Positions 23,231 through 35,578 of a DNA stretch of 64,000 nucleotides are shown piece after piece. The DNA lies in contig CM069608.1 in NCBI GenBank assembly GCA_035771175.1, forward strand, positions 27,782,519 to 27,846,518, given 5' to 3'. The notes beneath the pieces are model-generated. The model searched no databases. It was not told the DNA's origin and was given only the letters and a program-made list of their open reading frames with translations. Made by a program: the position numbers and the translations under genes. Numbering within the stretch: position 1 is the first letter of the stretch; every line of letters begins with the position of its first letter. The DNA comes from Paratinospora sagittata (lineage: Eukaryota; Streptophyta; Magnoliopsida; Ranunculales; Menispermaceae).

Positions 23231-23242
23231 TTTACCCCCCAA
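23231..23242 (-). other. Polypurine tract of the Tat-type element
   Basis: TTTACCCCCC on the + strand reads as GGGGGGTAAA on the element's strand, just inside the 3' LTR, where the plus-strand primer of reverse transcription is expected. Confidence 0.7.
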
Positions 23243-23463
23243 GTCTCCTTGCTTCATTTGAAGCTTGGAGGATTTCCTTGTTTTCGTGACCTCGGTCTCG
23301 GTCCATGTGGCAATAGGTTCACGTGTTGCGGATCATTATCGAGATTTGTGTTAGTCTGCAATATGTACGGCAGTAAGGCGCAACGTTTCGACTACTTGGT
23401 GTATCATCCTTAGATTTTCCACGGGATGCGAACTCCCGATTTTCGACAAACAGGGTTGGCCGA

Positions 23464-23520
23464 GGTCCCGCTATATATAGGGACCCCGACCATTTGCAAC
23501 CCACTTAGAAATTTCATCTA
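23464..23520 (+). promoter_or_regulatory. TATA-containing palindrome, candidate promoter of the antisense ORF
   Basis: CTATATATAG at 23471-23480 is framed by GGTCCC (23464-23469) and GGGACC (23480-23485). It points toward the + strand ORF at 28526 and lies between that ORF and the polypurine tract, where a promoter for an opposite-strand ORF would be needed. Inferred from position and sequence only. Confidence 0.5.
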
Positions 23521-23668
23521 CTTCAGCTTGGTATTTTTCCTTCTTGGGCTTCTGTTTTCTTTCTTCGTTTTATAGGTCGGCTTAGTTTTTTAGGATGTCT
23601 TTTTTCTGACGATTTCTTTCCGACCTGGGGCCACCCTCTTCTGAGGATTTTAACTCCAAGTTGTCGTC

Positions 23669-25905
23669 AACGCCCCAAATGTACGAGTTAGACTTGTACG
23701 TTGACTTATACGTATTGTCAGGCGTAATTGTACGCGTAAACATATGTATATGACCTTTAGATAGTGTGAATATATATATATATATATTATGGTTATTGGT
23801 ACCCTAGGAGGCTAATTGTATCATAAAATGCCCAATACATAGTGAAAATTGAAAGTTGGGTGTGAGAAGCTCGCTCCCCAAGGGGAGAAGCGCGCTGTTA
23901 TGGCAAAACCCAAGTTACAGTTTCTGGAAATGTTCAGAGAAGCGCGCTCCTCACAGAATTTTTCAGAAAACCCAGATTTTTAATAGGCGAGAAGCGCGCT
24001 CCCAGGGAGGGAGAAGCGCGCTTCTCCATGGGCCTGCACGTTTTTTTTTTAAGTTTTTGGTCGGTGGGGCGGTTTGTGCATGTTCCAAGACACATGGCAT
24101 GACCATTTGAAGCCATTTTGAGTTGTTTAAGCTCATTCTCAACTTGCTGAATTGAAGGAAAACCAGAGAAAAACGTTTCTAAGGAAGAGAGGAAGAAGAA
24201 GGAGCTTGTTGGAGAGCCAAATCAAAGGTAAAATCCATGGTTTTTGGATGTAAAAGTTGCATATTTGAGTTCCTTTCGTCCATTTGTACAGCATAGGTAA
24301 CATGCAAGTGGTTTCAATAGCTAATCTTGAACCTGGAATTGGGGGTTTAGTGCTTGAAGTAATGAAGTTGTTGGCTGAAACCATTGGAGAACAATTTCTG
24401 GTCAATTGTTAAATATTTTGATGGTTTAATTCATTGATTTCCATGGCTGAAATGGGTGTTCTAGACCTTGCCGGGTAAGGGTTTTGGAACCCATTTTCAG
24501 TATTGAATTATTGTATTTCAATGTGTTTAAATGTTGAAAACTAATCTTGGATCATTGGTGATGATGATTGACAGAGATTGAGGAACAAAATTTGTGAATT
24601 ATGGGTTTGGTGATGACCACAAGTTTGGTACTTGTGCTAGAAATTTATAGAATTGGGGAATGCATTGGTAAGTGTTTAATTGATGCATTGTGATTAATTT
24701 AGTGATTAAGTAACTGAATTTCTGTATTCGGAATTCCTGTATAAGTATGTTGCAATGTGGAATTGCAGAGTATTGACGATGAATTGATGTGGGATGAGTA
24801 TAAACACAAGAGAGGTGCTTATGTTGTGCTGTAAAGCTTGGTGAAAATTGATTAAGTGTGTGTGTTGTGGACTTAGGCAAAAACCTGTACATTGTGAGTA
24901 TTTCTAATTTGGTTCATATGTATGACATTGTATTAAATAAACTCTGTTTTGATGATTATAAGCATGTTTGATTGCTTCATATATGCATTGTTTGATTTAT
25001 GCATGTAAAACTCTTTGATTTGAAAATCGGACATACTTAGACTTACCCGTAGTAAGTAAAGTATGTGATCAATTCCGAGGAGGGAAGTTTGTTGACTAGA
25101 CCTCAGAATGATCGAGAGGATGGTTTGTTAAGATGAATTCTCACTCTAAATGCATAATAGAGATACAAATTCATTTACATACCTGAGGGTGAGAATTTTG
25201 ACTTTATGCATTATATGATATGTATAGCGTGGCGAGAAAAGTATTTAAATCATGTATTGATAATTACCTTGATTTGCATATTAGTTTATAATGATGTTTT
25301 CAATGTCATGTTTTCTATTGTTGCATATGTAAATCCAATGTTAGATTATTCACTAAGCTTGTTGTAACTCACCCCACTCCCTTTTTATTACAGGTATAGA
25401 TCACAAAGGCAAGGACAAGGCTCCAGAGAGTTGATTGAGCCTGTCTCATTGCTATGTGAGTATGTTGTTTGTTCAGGGAGATGGGTATACATTTTGTTTT
25501 TTGGTATATGTATCTATATAACACCAAACAATGTGTAATAATACGTGAATGGGTTAAATGATGTATGTTTTGGAGACTTAGATGTATATAAGTCTTGTGA
25601 GAAAGAAAAATGAATAGTGGTTATGTATATGAACGATCACATATTGTTAGATGTATGTGGGATAATATGATATGAATGATGTTAATTCATATGTGATTTT
25701 GTATTTGTTTATGTGATGTGATGAGAATATCAGAAATTTTGTAGAACCTCAGATTTATGGGGAAGTTCTGCCGAAATTTTTGGTATTTTTTAGATATTGT
25801 CTTAAAGTGCGAGGTTGACAGGGTATCATATATGTCAAGGTATGGCGTATATGATATTTTGTGTCGGTCATGACGTCACCCTACGGAGGGGGTCATGACA
25901 TGACA
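23669..25905 (+). repeat. Lone LTR, family A (about 2.2 kb), inserted in the Tat element
   Basis: Starts near AACGCCCCAAATG (decayed TGTAACGCCCC) and ends GGGGTCATGACA or a few bases later. No internal retroelement sequence follows, so it is a solo LTR. It contains an (AT)n tract at 23770-23789, four or five GAAGCGCGCT motifs (23858-24030) and the conserved LTR block at 25351-25400. Exact borders and target duplication could not be fixed; TCGTC occurs next to both ends. Confidence 0.7.
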
Positions 25906-25917
25906 CCTCGTTTCGTC

Positions 25918-28524
25918 GAGGCTGTAACGCCCGGCATACCTTAAGATGATGTCATCATGACCTGTAGAGTACCTGTATACTTGTATGTGTACATATTTGA
26001 TGTTTGATGTGTGTTGATTCAAGTGTTTTTGCATGCTTTTAAGTTGTTTAATGTGTACGTAAAGTTTCGGAATAATCGGAGACCCGTTCGACGTCGAAAC
26101 TTGTCAAAAACGATGTTTTGGATCAGTGGAGCTCGCTCTATGGAAGAAGAAATTTTTATCACCGATTACATCAACGACTTAAGCTCCTAGATCCGTCGTC
26201 TGATTGAGCTAAAATTTTGACAGATTATTCTTCTTTGATAGATCTTCATTATGGCCGGTGAAGATCTTGATCAGAGTTGTCCAATGTGAGGTATAAGATT
26301 CCAAACACTGCTTCTCAGATTTACAGATTTTCTTGCGCCGTTTTGATCAAATGATTGGATCTCGCATTCCCACCGTTGGATTGAGCTGAAAGTTTACCAT
26401 AAGGTTGTTAAATGACTCATAAAAATTTTTAATCGTTAACATGTTAAAGTGGCTAGTCTTTTTCAAGAATCTGATTATCTAAGTGCAAGTAATTGCAGTA
26501 GGAAAATTATTATTTTTTATTTAAATGTGTTTTTATGTGTGGACCCAAGCACATGTATTTTAGCAACCAACACTCATTTCTCGTCCATTTTACACCAAAT
26601 TGAAGAGACAGAGATGGGAAAAGAGGGATAAGGAGAATAGGGTGCCTTCCAAAGAGGTTTCCACCCAAATCTTGCTCTAAGGTATAATTTCTCCATTTTC
26701 TTCCATTAAAATACTTTCATTGATGTTTGCAAGCTTTTGAATGGTGTATATTTTGCTATGGACCACGATTTTGCGTAGAGCCAGGTTAGGGTTTGGTTTT
26801 CATGTGCTTATATGAGCTTGTAAATGGTAGTAATTGCTTCCTTGACCTAAACCTACACCCAAGGAATGTTTTCCACACTTGAATCCCAGATTTGAAGGGG
26901 GTGGTGGAAGAACACATGTAGGAGTTAGGTCTTGCATGTTAGATATGTGTGATTCGAGGGTGTTGGGAACCCATTAATGGTGAAACCCCCAATTTCTAGC
27001 AAGAATTTGGTAGGGTTGTGTGTAATTGACCTAAACCTAGGTTATGGACTTAGGTTTTTCCATTCAAGTTGCATGTCATATATGTTGATTAAATGAGTAA
27101 ATGTGGATGCTTGATGGTTCAATTTACTGATTTTGAATGGTGGAAAACCTACGGGTAGTACAAATTGGCCTAGGCCATGAATTTGGGGATTTTGACCTAG
27201 ACTAAGTCAATTGATGAAATTGATATAGGGATTAGTCTAATTGACCCTAATTATGATTAAATGCATTGTATTATAATGGCTGGATCATGAGAATCAACCT
27301 ATTGCACTCTTTTGGGTTAAATGTAGATTAATTAGATATAAAATGGGTTGATTGAGATATATGGGTTAGCTCATGGGGGCAACCATTTTAGAGTCTTAAA
27401 TTAGCTATTGAATTGGGGTTAATCATGGTGAAATGTCATGCATTTGGACTGATTTTAATGATGAATGAACCATGTTATATGCAGGGTTTGTGAATGATCC
27501 AAGTGTCCCAATTAAGCCAATTGGAGGTTGAGGTGCATAGGAGTGTTTTGGTGGCATCCTAGTACCTTATTGGTTAGATTTGGATTGGCTAAGTCTAGCC
27601 AATCGATTTGTGAGTGTTTCTTTACTTGTAGTTTCCATATGTGCCATTGTAGTATAAAAGTGTTTTGAATGCTTATCTAATGTAGTATACATGATTTAAT
27701 GATTTAGGAAATGAATTTGAACATAGTTTAGTTGGATTAGCAATTGAGTTATGTAGTATCTCCTAAGCATGGGATTCTTATGGAATTCTATTGGGTTGAA
27801 CGGGGATCCTCAATTGTAGATCTTGCAGAAGATTTTATGGCTTGTGTAGATAAGATTGCCTAGACATGGTATTTTTCTTGGTGGGCTAATCATATTAGCT
27901 ACACAACCCCAGGAATCCTATTAGAATAAGGGTAAGAAGTCAATTGGGCAATGGGTGTCGTGCACTCAGGCTCTTGTATTGATTCTTACTCAGGAGGTGT
28001 CTAGGATTGCATATGCATGTTTGGAAAAATGATATGCATTGTTTTGGTTATGACAATGATGCATTATATTTGGCATGTATGTAATCTTGTATATCAACAT
28101 GTTATTTAAATTGTTTATTGATCTTGCATTGTTTTACCTAAATGCACATGTATTGCCACTTGTAGAAAACATTCACTGAGCTTATTGTAGCTCACTCCTC
28201 ATTCTTATCATTTCAGGTTCTGACAGAAAGAGGAAGGGGAAAGCTTAGCTGCGAAGCACTTCCCGTATATTTTGATGTAGGTGTTTTAATACTTTTTTGT
28301 ATTTTGGTAATTTGTACTAAACAACACCTATAGTATATACTTAACACATAAATGGTTGTTTTATGGTTAGGTATGATTTTTGTATATTTTGAACATTATG
28401 GACTTATGGAATTTTATGGTTGTCATTTTGGGAATGTAATTTATATTGATGATCTGTTTATGTCCATATGTTTTGATGTCATACTGGGATTATGTCGTCA
28501 CTGATCTTGGGTCGTGACAGAGGC
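25918..28524 (+). repeat. Solo LTR, family B (2597 bases) with target-site duplication GAGGC
   Basis: The LTR proper is 25923-28519, TGTAACGCCCGG ... GGGTCGTGACA. GAGGC at 25918-25922 and again at 28520-28524 is the 5-base target-site duplication typical of Ty3 integration. With no internal region it is a solo LTR produced by LTR-LTR recombination. It carries the conserved block at 28172-28240 and the motif CACCGTTGGATTGAGCTG at 26371. Confidence 0.92.
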
Positions 28525-28525
28525 A

Positions 28526-30705
28526 ATGGCAGCTCGCTCCTCTTCTGACCCGACTGAGGAGGATGGCTCATTTGGTGACGTGGAGGTCCTAACTGGGGAC
28601 TGAGCTGCTATTTTCTCGCAGCATCAACGCCAAGTTGAGTTGGTTCGGGAGGAACCGAGCACCTCTGGGAGCTGAGCTGAGGAGAATCTTCCGACCTCTG
28701 AGTGGGATTCCTTCGATAATGATGAGGTCGAGGAGGGGAGTAACCGAAATGTGGAATTTTCCATAGACTTGGTTCGCTCGTCAGTCTCCTCGGCTCAATT
28801 GGACTACCTTAGGACCCTGCTGGGCATCCCAGATTCGGTAAAAATGCGTGTTCTAGACAGTGAAGACGTGCCGACCCGACCTAAGGGGGCCAAAGTCGTC
28901 TTCCATATCGATTGGTTCAAATATGGGGTGAGTTTTCTGTTGTCGAAAGTCGTGTGTCGATTTTTGGCTGACTTGGGAGTTGCCCCAGGTTAGCTCAACC
29001 CTAATGTTTGGAAGGCCTTCCTGAGCTGCATGGTGTTCTCTAAGGAAAAGAAGTGGTCGGACTACACTTTCGCCTACTTAAAGCTTCATCCCAGCTCCTC
29101 GAGGTGGTATTACGGGGCCAAATGGCCCGACCCAACTAGGTGACCTCCATTGATAACCAAAAAACCCACCTCAAACAAAAATTGGAAGGATGTCTGGTTC
29201 CTTGTTTCAGGGAATTGGGCCGAGGAGGTCGGCGTCGTACCAACGAGCTACACATACTCGTACCCATGTACCGAGCTGATCTGCCTTCCTTGTAGTTAGG
29301 TTTTTTATTTTATTTTAGCCCGGCCTTGATTTGTCGGCTTCCATCGTATAGTTCACTGGGATAACCCTTACAAAATCGGCAACGCCGACCTAACAAAGTC
29401 CGAGGAGATCTTCCAGATTCCCTTCACGAAACGTCGGTACGTGGAGATTTTTACTTTAGCTCACTTTTTCTACGCCGAGCTCATCCAGAGGAAGAAACTA
29501 TTTTTCGGGTGCAAGTGCCAAGATGACCTGTTACTTAATATTGTTATATGTTTTCTGCTGTCTTGCTCACTAACTTATTGTATTTCATTTCAGCCTTTCT
29601 TGCTAACGTGATGACTCGAACCAAGTCCAACCGACGTGCATTGAACTTGGACAAGCTCCGAGCTGCCAGCGGTGGCGCTTCTGCGCCTGAGGTCGGCTCA
29701 GCAACAGGCCCTTCAGCTCGGCCATCTTCCTCCAAGCCTGCAGTTTGGGCTGGGGCAATCTCTTCTGCTCAACCATCCATGTCGACCCCCTGAATCGTCG
29801 TGGCCATCCCCTCTATTGGGCCGTAGGACGCCTCAGCTCTGCGCAAAGGGAAGTCCAAGGCCGCTGACCCTCCTGCAACACGACCGGGGAAGCGCCTCCA
29901 GAATCTCGACCTTCCTGTCACTCGTGTGGACGGTCTTGACCTTACACACCGAGGATTTCTGGTCGATGTCCCTCATCATCAGGTCTAGCTGGCCAAGGAT
30001 GACGATCTTGGAGAGAGTCTTTCAAAGGTGATCTCCCTAACTGTTAAGATAATCTTTCTTGTTTCCCTTACTGCTTAATTTTTGCGTGTTTTTTCACTGA
30101 TTTTCTAACTGTGTTGAATTGTTTGCAGGGTGTTTTCTAAGCGATTCTCGGTCTGAGGAAGTCTGAGGACCCCTTGACAGCAGCCCGACTTGCCACCTAG
30201 AAAGTCCAAGAGGAAATGGCTTAATAGACTGAGGCAGCCAAGGCTTGAGCTACGAAAGCTGAGGCTGACCTTTCTGAGCTATGCTGCGAGTTTGAGAACT
30301 TCACCCCAAAAATAGGTGCTCCAAGCAAAGCTTGTGGCCAAAAACGCTGGGATGGTGAATGAATGGGCCGAGGAGTGTCGCCAGGCTGTTGAGGATTTCA
30401 AGGCTTCCGAGGAGTACCGAGGGGCTCTTTGTTCAGAGTACGAGAACTGCCAGGTCGACATGCGTGTCAATTTTGGCAAGTACTTCGGCGATAAGGTCGA
30501 CATGGTGGCCTTTAATACCTTTATGGTAGAGAAAGACGAGGAGGGCAAGGCTGAGGAAGGGAAAATCGGCGACTGAGCTGACGTTGCTGAAGTCAGAGAG
30601 GTCGGCGAGATTGCCGAGGGACAAGTTGGTGGGAATGAGGGTGACCAGGAAGTTGATGGTGGCGAAGGCCCCATCATTGATCTCGGTTCTTATCCTATTG
30701 TTTAA
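28526..30705 (+). pseudogene. Additional ORF antisense to the Tat-type element (gypsy-type 'Transposase_28-like' protein), degraded
   Basis: A + strand coding unit opposite to gag-pol. It opens with ATGGCAGCTCGC at 28526; a stop appears at 28601. The recognisable core reads LVRSSVSSAQLDYLRTLLG (about 28770) and VFHIDWFKYGVSFLLSKVVC (28895-28955), then KNWKDVWFLVSG (about 29180), HWDNPYKIGNADLTKSEEIF (29355-29415) and an RTKSNRRALNLDKLR segment after an apparent intron ending CAG at 29593. Another intron-like gap is about 30030-30129. The C-terminus (30316-30705) is acidic and probably coiled, ending IIDLGSYPIV. Similar opposite-strand ORFs are known in Tat-lineage elements; their function is unknown. 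Several stops make this copy dead. Confidence 0.75.
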
Positions 30706-31640
30706 GTTTTTTGTGTTTTTGTATTGGTATATGTTATATGCTCGCACGCTGAGCTAGACCTTTTTAATATAAATGATCCCTTTTCAACACTAGTGTATTT
30801 CGATTTTAATAGCTCGGCTCGATTGTGCTTCTCTTTTTTGTGAACCTTTTATGTCACTCGGCTTGGACCTCCTTCTATTATCAAATTGTTGTCCGTAATG
30901 TCTTTAGTCAGCTCGGCCAACATCTTGTTCTTTTCATGTCGGGCTGGTTCGGGGACTTGGCCAATATTTTGAATGCTTTTCGTTATCGAGATTAGGTCTT
31001 CTTCTCTACTGAACTGACGTTTGTAGGATTTTATCAGCTCGGATATCATCCTGATTTCTACTTGCTGAGCTGGTTTGTGGACTTAGTCATTATTTCGAAA
31101 GTTTTTGTGATGGTGGGGTTACTTTTTTACGTCCAGACGATAACCTGACCTGCTTAGTCTAGGCTCCGAGGTGCTTTAGGGTTCTGCCCTTCTTCATGGC
31201 GATGATCCAAGATTTCAAGCTCGGACCCCGAGGTTTCGTATTTTTCTCAGAGATAATCTGAACTTATCTGTTCAGACCCCAAGGATTTTATGAGGTATGG
31301 GCCTTCTTCTCGGCGTAACCCAACCTGTTTGGTCTGGGCTCTGAGGTATTCTTAGGGTTCTACCGTTTTTCTCGGCGATGATCTGAGCTTTCAAGCTCGG
31401 ACCCAGAGGTTTGGTGTCTCCTCGCAACAATTCGAACTTATCGATTCGGACCCCAAGGATTTTATGAGGTCTACGCCTCCTTCTCGGGACTCATCCCAAG
31501 GCATTAACCATTTCCCCATCCGTCACTGTTCGTCGCTCGAAGAACATGTTTGCACAAGTTGTTGAAAACCATACTATTTTTCTTTACTGATGTACCAAAG
31601 ACATTGTTTGCATAAATAAAAAAGACACCACTGCTATGCT
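30706..31640. repeat. Tandem-repeat 3' region of the Tat-type element
   Basis: Between the antisense ORF and the integrase end. From 31139 to about 31500 two units of about 180 bases can be aligned, each built of three subunits resembling AAGCTCGGACCCCGAGGT and CAAGGATTTTATGAGGT. Short palindromes such as CTGAACTTATCTGTTCAG occur inside. Variable tandem repeats in this position are established for Tat/Ogre elements. Confidence 0.7.
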
Positions 31641-31649
31641 ACTTCTACT

Positions 31650-34600
31650 ATGTTACTCCTACTTACTGTAGTAGAACTTCAAATGCTCTGCATTCTAAGG
31701 TTTTCCAATCTTCGTTTTATCCAGCTCATATACACCTATTCTCGGGGTTGTTGCGAGTTTATACGACCCTTCCCAGTTATGGCCGAATGCTCCTGTTCCT
31801 GGTTCTTTGGTGTTTTGCATCACCTTTCTCAATACTAAGTCACCTACCTTGAAACTTTGAGGTCAGACTTTGGAGTTATAGTACTTCGAGATTCTCCTTT
31901 GGTAAGCGGCTAACCTGACCTGAGATTGTTCTCTCTTTTCTTCTAACAGATCGAGCTTGGCCTCTTGAGCCTGGGAGTTCTTCATCTCATCAAGATGAGA
32001 TGTTTGCAGGGTTGGGATTCGGGGCTTTATTGGGATTACTACTTTCATTCTGAAGGCGAGGGAAAAAGGTGTTTCTCCCATCGCCGTCCTCGAGGTCGTC
32101 TTATATGGCCATAATACTTGTGGACGATCTTTGGCCCACGTGCCCTTCTTCTCTACAATTCTTGCCTTCAACATATGTTTGATGATCTTGTTTATGGCCT
32201 CCACTTGCCCATTTGCCTGAGGGTGAGCTGGTGTTGAGAAGAAGTGGCAAATTCTGAGCTTATCACAGAATGAGCTGAACTTTGAATTATCGAACTGTTT
32301 TCCGTTGTCTGACACTATGGCATATGGTACACCGAACCGACATATGATTGATTGTCAGATGAACTTCGTGGTCTTTTGCTTAGTTATTCGAGCTAAGGGT
32401 TCTATTTCGGCCCATTTAGTGAAGCAGTCCACTGCTACGATGGCAAACCTTACTTGACCTTTGCAGATCAGCAGAGGTCCGATCTGGTCTACCCCCCACT
32501 GAGGGAAAGGCAACGGGCTTTGAATCGTAGTTAAATTTTTTGGAGGGGCTCTTATAAGTGTGGCATGTCACTGGCAGCTATCGCAGCTCCTCGCGGTTTT
32601 CACTGCATCGTGGATGATGGTTGACAAGTAGTAATCCAGACAGAGTACTTTATAAGCTAGAGTTCCCCCTCTTGAGTGATTCCTGCATACTCTCGAGTGT
32701 ACTTCATCCAAGACGAGCTGAGCTTGTTCCTCCTGCAAACACTTGAGGTATGGTGAGCTGTAGCTGTGTCGGTATACCTCGTTATCAATCATCACATATC
32801 TTGCTCCCTGCCGCTGTATTTTCTTGGTCGCCAGTTTGTCCGCCGGGAGTTCTATTTTCAAAAAGGCCATAATTAGATCTATTCAAGAAAAGCTGACCTC
32901 AGCGAGGCCGACATGAGCTCCCTCCTTTATGCTCGTGGTATGCAGGTATTCCACTGGTATTTGGAGGACGAGCTCAACCTCGGATGATGAAGCTAGCTTT
33001 GAGAGAGTGTCGACTAGGGAATTATCTACTCACAAGATTTGTATGACCTCATGTTCTTCAAACTTGGCCAACAGTTGTTTCACCATTTGTAGGTAGGCTT
33101 GCATGCAGTCATCTTTTGTCTGATATTCATCTATGTCTTGGTTCGCTACCAACTGCGAATCACAACACATCGCCACCTTGCGTAACCCCCAATTGATTGC
33201 CATCCGAAGTCCTGCCAGGAGGGTTTCATACTCCGATTCATTATTGGAAGTGGAGAAGCCGTAGCGAATAGCCGCTAGGTGTTTTTCTCATTTCGGAGAA
33301 ACTAATACGATGCCAGCTCCACTTCCCTGCTTGCATGATGAACCATCGACAAATAACTTCCACGTTAGCTCTAGCTCGGCATCGGTGTCATCCTCTTCCT
33401 TTTGTTTAAACGAGAACTCCTTTACAAAGTCTGCTAGTTCTTCACCTTTGATTGAAGTTCTCGGCTGGTACTCGATGCCAAATTCGCTAAGCTCAACATA
33501 CCACTTTGCCAATCTCCCAGAGGTCTCTGACTTCTGCAATACTTGTTGAAATTGTTGTCGTGTGAGCACCACCACCGTATGCGCTTAGAAATATTGCCCG
33601 AGCTTCTGGACAGAAGTGATCAAGGCGAGAGCGAGCTTCTCTATTTCGGTGTACCTTGTTTCCGCAACAAGGAGAGATTTGCTCACATAGTAGATAGGCT
33701 TTTGAACACCTTGCTCTTCTCTGACCAAGGCGGAGCTCACAGCTATATCCGAGATAGACAAGTAGATGAAGAGCTTCTATCCCAGGATCGCTTTTGATAA
33801 TAACAGTGATGAGCTAAGGTAGGTCTTCAGCTCTTGGAAAGCCCGTTCGCATTCATCGTCCCATTCCACGGTCTTCTTTTTAATCAATTTGAAGAAGGGA
33901 AAACATTTATCTGTGGACTTTGACATGAACCGGTTAAGTGCGGCAATACAACTCGTTAAGCGTTGCACCTCCTCTATGGTCCGCGACGGTTTTATCTCTA
34001 TTATGGCTCGGATCTTGTCCAGATTTGCTTCAATCCCTCTTTGGTTGACAAAAAAACCAATGAATTTTTCCTCTGTAACCCCAAAGGTGCACTTGGTTGG
34101 GTTGAGCCTCATGTTATAACATCGAATGGTCTCAAATACATCTCTGAGGTCACCGGGATAAGCTGTTGCCCTCACGTTCTTGATGAGCATGTCGTCAACA
34201 TAAACCTCCATATTCATCCCAATTTTATTGTCTAACACACGATTCACTAACCTCTGGTAAATAGCTCCAACATTTTTTAATCCGAAGGGCATAACTTTGC
34301 AGCAGTACAGACCTCGATCAGTAATGAACGGAGTCTGCTCTTCATCTCGGTGGTACATCATGATCTAGTTGCACCCCGAGTACGCATCCATGAAACCGAG
34401 TAGCTCATGACCTGCTGTGGCATCGACGAGCTGATCTATTCTCGAGAAAGGAAAGTTGTCATACTGGCATGCTTTGTTTAGATCTGTGATGTCGACACAA
34501 GTTCTCCATTTCTCGTTTGCCTTTTTCACTATCATGACATTGGCTACCCAATCTGGGTATGACACTTCCTGGATGAACTGAGCTCGAATGAGCTTATCGA

Positions 34601-35379
34601 CCTCTTCTCTAAGGGCTCGGGCTCGTTCTGCTCTTAAAGCTCTTCTTTTTTGTCGTGTCATCATTGCCCTGTGATCCGTATTGAGACGATGGACAATTAC
34701 ACTAGAGGAGATGCCCGACATTTCATGAGACCAAGCAAAAATGTCTTTGAACTCCTTCAAGACATGGATGACTCAGTCAATTAATTCCGAGCTCATACCG
34801 ATCCCAACCTTGACCATTTTAGACGTATCTTTGGTGATGGGGACCTCTTTCTACTCTTCCCGAGCTTTGAGGTTTGAAGTGTTTTCCCTCGGGACCAGGT
34901 CATGATCAAAGACGATGTCGACCTGCATGAGTTCCTTCTTGGAAGGTCGGCCCTCTGGAGTTTTTGCTATTCATCATCACAGCATAACATTCTTTTGATT
35001 CCTTAGGGCTGCCCCTTACTATACCCACCCCGCGCGAGGTGGTATGTCGATACCACAACTCTGAGTTCATTGAGGAGAGGTCGTCCAACAATAGCATTGT
35101 AGGCTGATGGTTCTTTCATAATGAGAAATTCTACCATGGCCGTAGCTCTGTGTTCTTCCTCTCGAGTTGTGATTGGAAGAGCGATCTTTCTTTCCGGCAT
35201 TACTCCATCCCCCGTGAACTCGATTAATGGGACGTCGACCGGGGTGAGCTGAGCTTTCGTAAGCCCCAACTTCTCGAAGGCTGGCCAATAGAGGATATCG
35301 AACGAGCTCCCATTATCGACTAGGATTTGATGGACTTTGTGGTTCGCGACATCCATTGTCACCACCAAAGCATTGGCAT
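31650..35379 (-). pseudogene. Tat-type pol: protease, reverse transcriptase, RNase H, integrase
   Basis: From right to left on the - strand: protease at 35368-35003 with LVDNGSSFDILYW (active-site Asp intact); reverse transcriptase at 34760-33777 with DIFAWSHEMSG, KWRTCVDITDLNKAC, MPFGLKNVGAIYQRLVN and NMEVYVDDMLIK (catalytic YVDD intact); RNase H around 33500-33290 with WKLFVDGSSCKQGSGAGIVL; integrase zinc-binding region at 32720-32570 ending ARSCDSCQ; core at about 32480-31900 with VAVDCFTKWAE, SDNGKQFDN and NGQVEAINK (D-D-E present); C-terminus to about 31660. Stops include an amber at 34365-34367 and an opal before QSIICRFGVPY. No chromodomain seen, as expected for the Tat group. Confidence 0.9.
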
Positions 35380-35578
35380 GAGGTCAGCATACGTCCCGAG
35401 CCTCTTCTTCTTTGAAAGTGATAGCGAAGTCAACTCTTCTCTGCTTCTTCGGTCGGCATGTTAGGTTCATGACATCAACATGGGCCGCTCTGACATAAGC
35501 CTTCAGAGCCTGATTTGACGTCATGCCGACGTCTCCTCCAAAAATAGTTCGAATCTCCCTCGGCTGACAATCTCTTCC

